This document shows, piece after piece, positions 23,387 to 23,471 of a stretch of 23,471 bases of DNA. Origin of the DNA: Firmicutes bacterium UBA1440 (lineage in GTDB: Bacteria > Bacillota > Clostridia > Peptostreptococcales > Anaerovoracaceae); assembly GCA_002329565.1 (NCBI GenBank), contig DCTM01000002.1:15875-39345 (forward strand), written 5' to 3'. A program made the position numbers and the translations under genes. The notes under the pieces are model-generated. The model had not been told where the DNA came from. It made no database searches and saw only the letters and a list, made by a program, of their open reading frames with translations. The first letter of the stretch is position 1. Each line of letters opens with the position of its first letter.

Positions 23387-23414
23387 TTGCATTTCGTTTT
23401 ACATTTGGTATAAT
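23387..23414 (+). promoter_or_regulatory. promoter of the tRNA-Thr gene
   Basis: TTGCAT (23387-23392) and a perfect TATAAT (23409-23414) are 16 nt apart, with TG in the extended -10 position (23406-23407). The start near 23421 leaves about 9 nt of 5' leader before the tRNA. Confidence 0.8.
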
Positions 23415-23429
23415 AGTATTCGTAATTCC

Positions 23430-23471
23430 GCTAGTGTGGCTCAATGGTAGAGCAGCGGTATCGTAAACCGC
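23430..23471 (+). tRNA. tRNA-Thr (anticodon CGT), cut by the window end
   Basis: The first 42 nt of a tRNA are present. The acceptor 5' arm is GCTAGTG, the D stem is GCTC/GAGC with an AATGGTA loop, and the anticodon stem is GCGGT/ACCGC with loop ATCGTAA. T33 is in place and the anticodon CGT (23462-23464) reads ACG threonine codons. The sequence stops exactly at the end of the anticodon stem, so the variable loop, T arm and 3' acceptor strand lie outside and cannot be checked. Confidence 0.9.

Noticed and set aside
23229..23444. A 71-codon minus-strand open frame upstream of the pot operon.
   Set aside because: It overlaps the tRNA gene, its promoter and the pot promoter, lacks a ribosome site and has no recognisable content.
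1..23471. CRISPR arrays, insertion sequences, prophage genes or attachment sites.
   Set aside because: No regularly spaced repeats, transposase or integrase motifs, or tRNA-adjacent duplicated ends were seen. All long frames belong to housekeeping or transport genes.

Overview
The window looks like a piece of chromosome from an anaerobic, low-to-mid GC member of the Firmicutes, probably class Clostridia. The grounds are the cdaA-cdaR-glmM-glmS block, long-form HPF, RecD2, a YhaM-type nuclease, strong AGGAGG ribosome binding sites and a clostridial-type SOD-like protein. I cannot name the genus. No transposase, integrase, phage gene or CRISPR array is visible, and composition looks even throughout.

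Region 1 (1-9300, minus strand) is one co-directional run of eight genes with gaps of at most about 55 nt or small overlaps: cdaA (diadenylate cyclase), cdaR, glmM, glmS, a GerMN lipoprotein, a short-form S-adenosylhomocysteine hydrolase, a class I/II aminotransferase and an OmpR-type response regulator. It joins c-di-AMP signalling and amino-sugar synthesis for the cell wall to SAH recycling and a regulator. A promoter sits ahead of cdaA, and the hpf terminator lies just upstream of it.

Region 2 (9300-14260, minus strand) runs yhaM, recD2, comF, then a structured non-coding RNA that I assign to the raiA motif from its position and fold. A terminator follows, then hpf with its own promoter and terminator. 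The nucleic-acid genes (yhaM, recD2, comF) form one tight operon.

Region 3 (14240-17680, plus strand) starts at a promoter whose -35 box overlaps the yhaM -35 box on the other strand. It carries nadE, an ABM-domain protein coupled to it, a degenerate Cu/Zn-SOD-like protein and a small two-TM protein. The NadE amidase domain has lost its catalytic cysteine, and the SOD-like protein has lost its copper ligands. A hairpin before the SOD-like gene combines a terminator with sequestration of that gene's Shine-Dalgarno.

Region 4 (17680-23471) holds an OFA-type MFS transporter and the polyamine ABC importer operon potABCD, all on the minus strand, then the first 42 nt of tRNA-Thr(CGT) on the plus strand. 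The potA leader is the most striking element in the window. It can fold as an H-type pseudoknot in which the loop of one hairpin pairs by 10 consecutive Watson-Crick base pairs with the potA Shine-Dalgarno. That is the architecture of a translational riboswitch, plausibly one sensing a polyamine.
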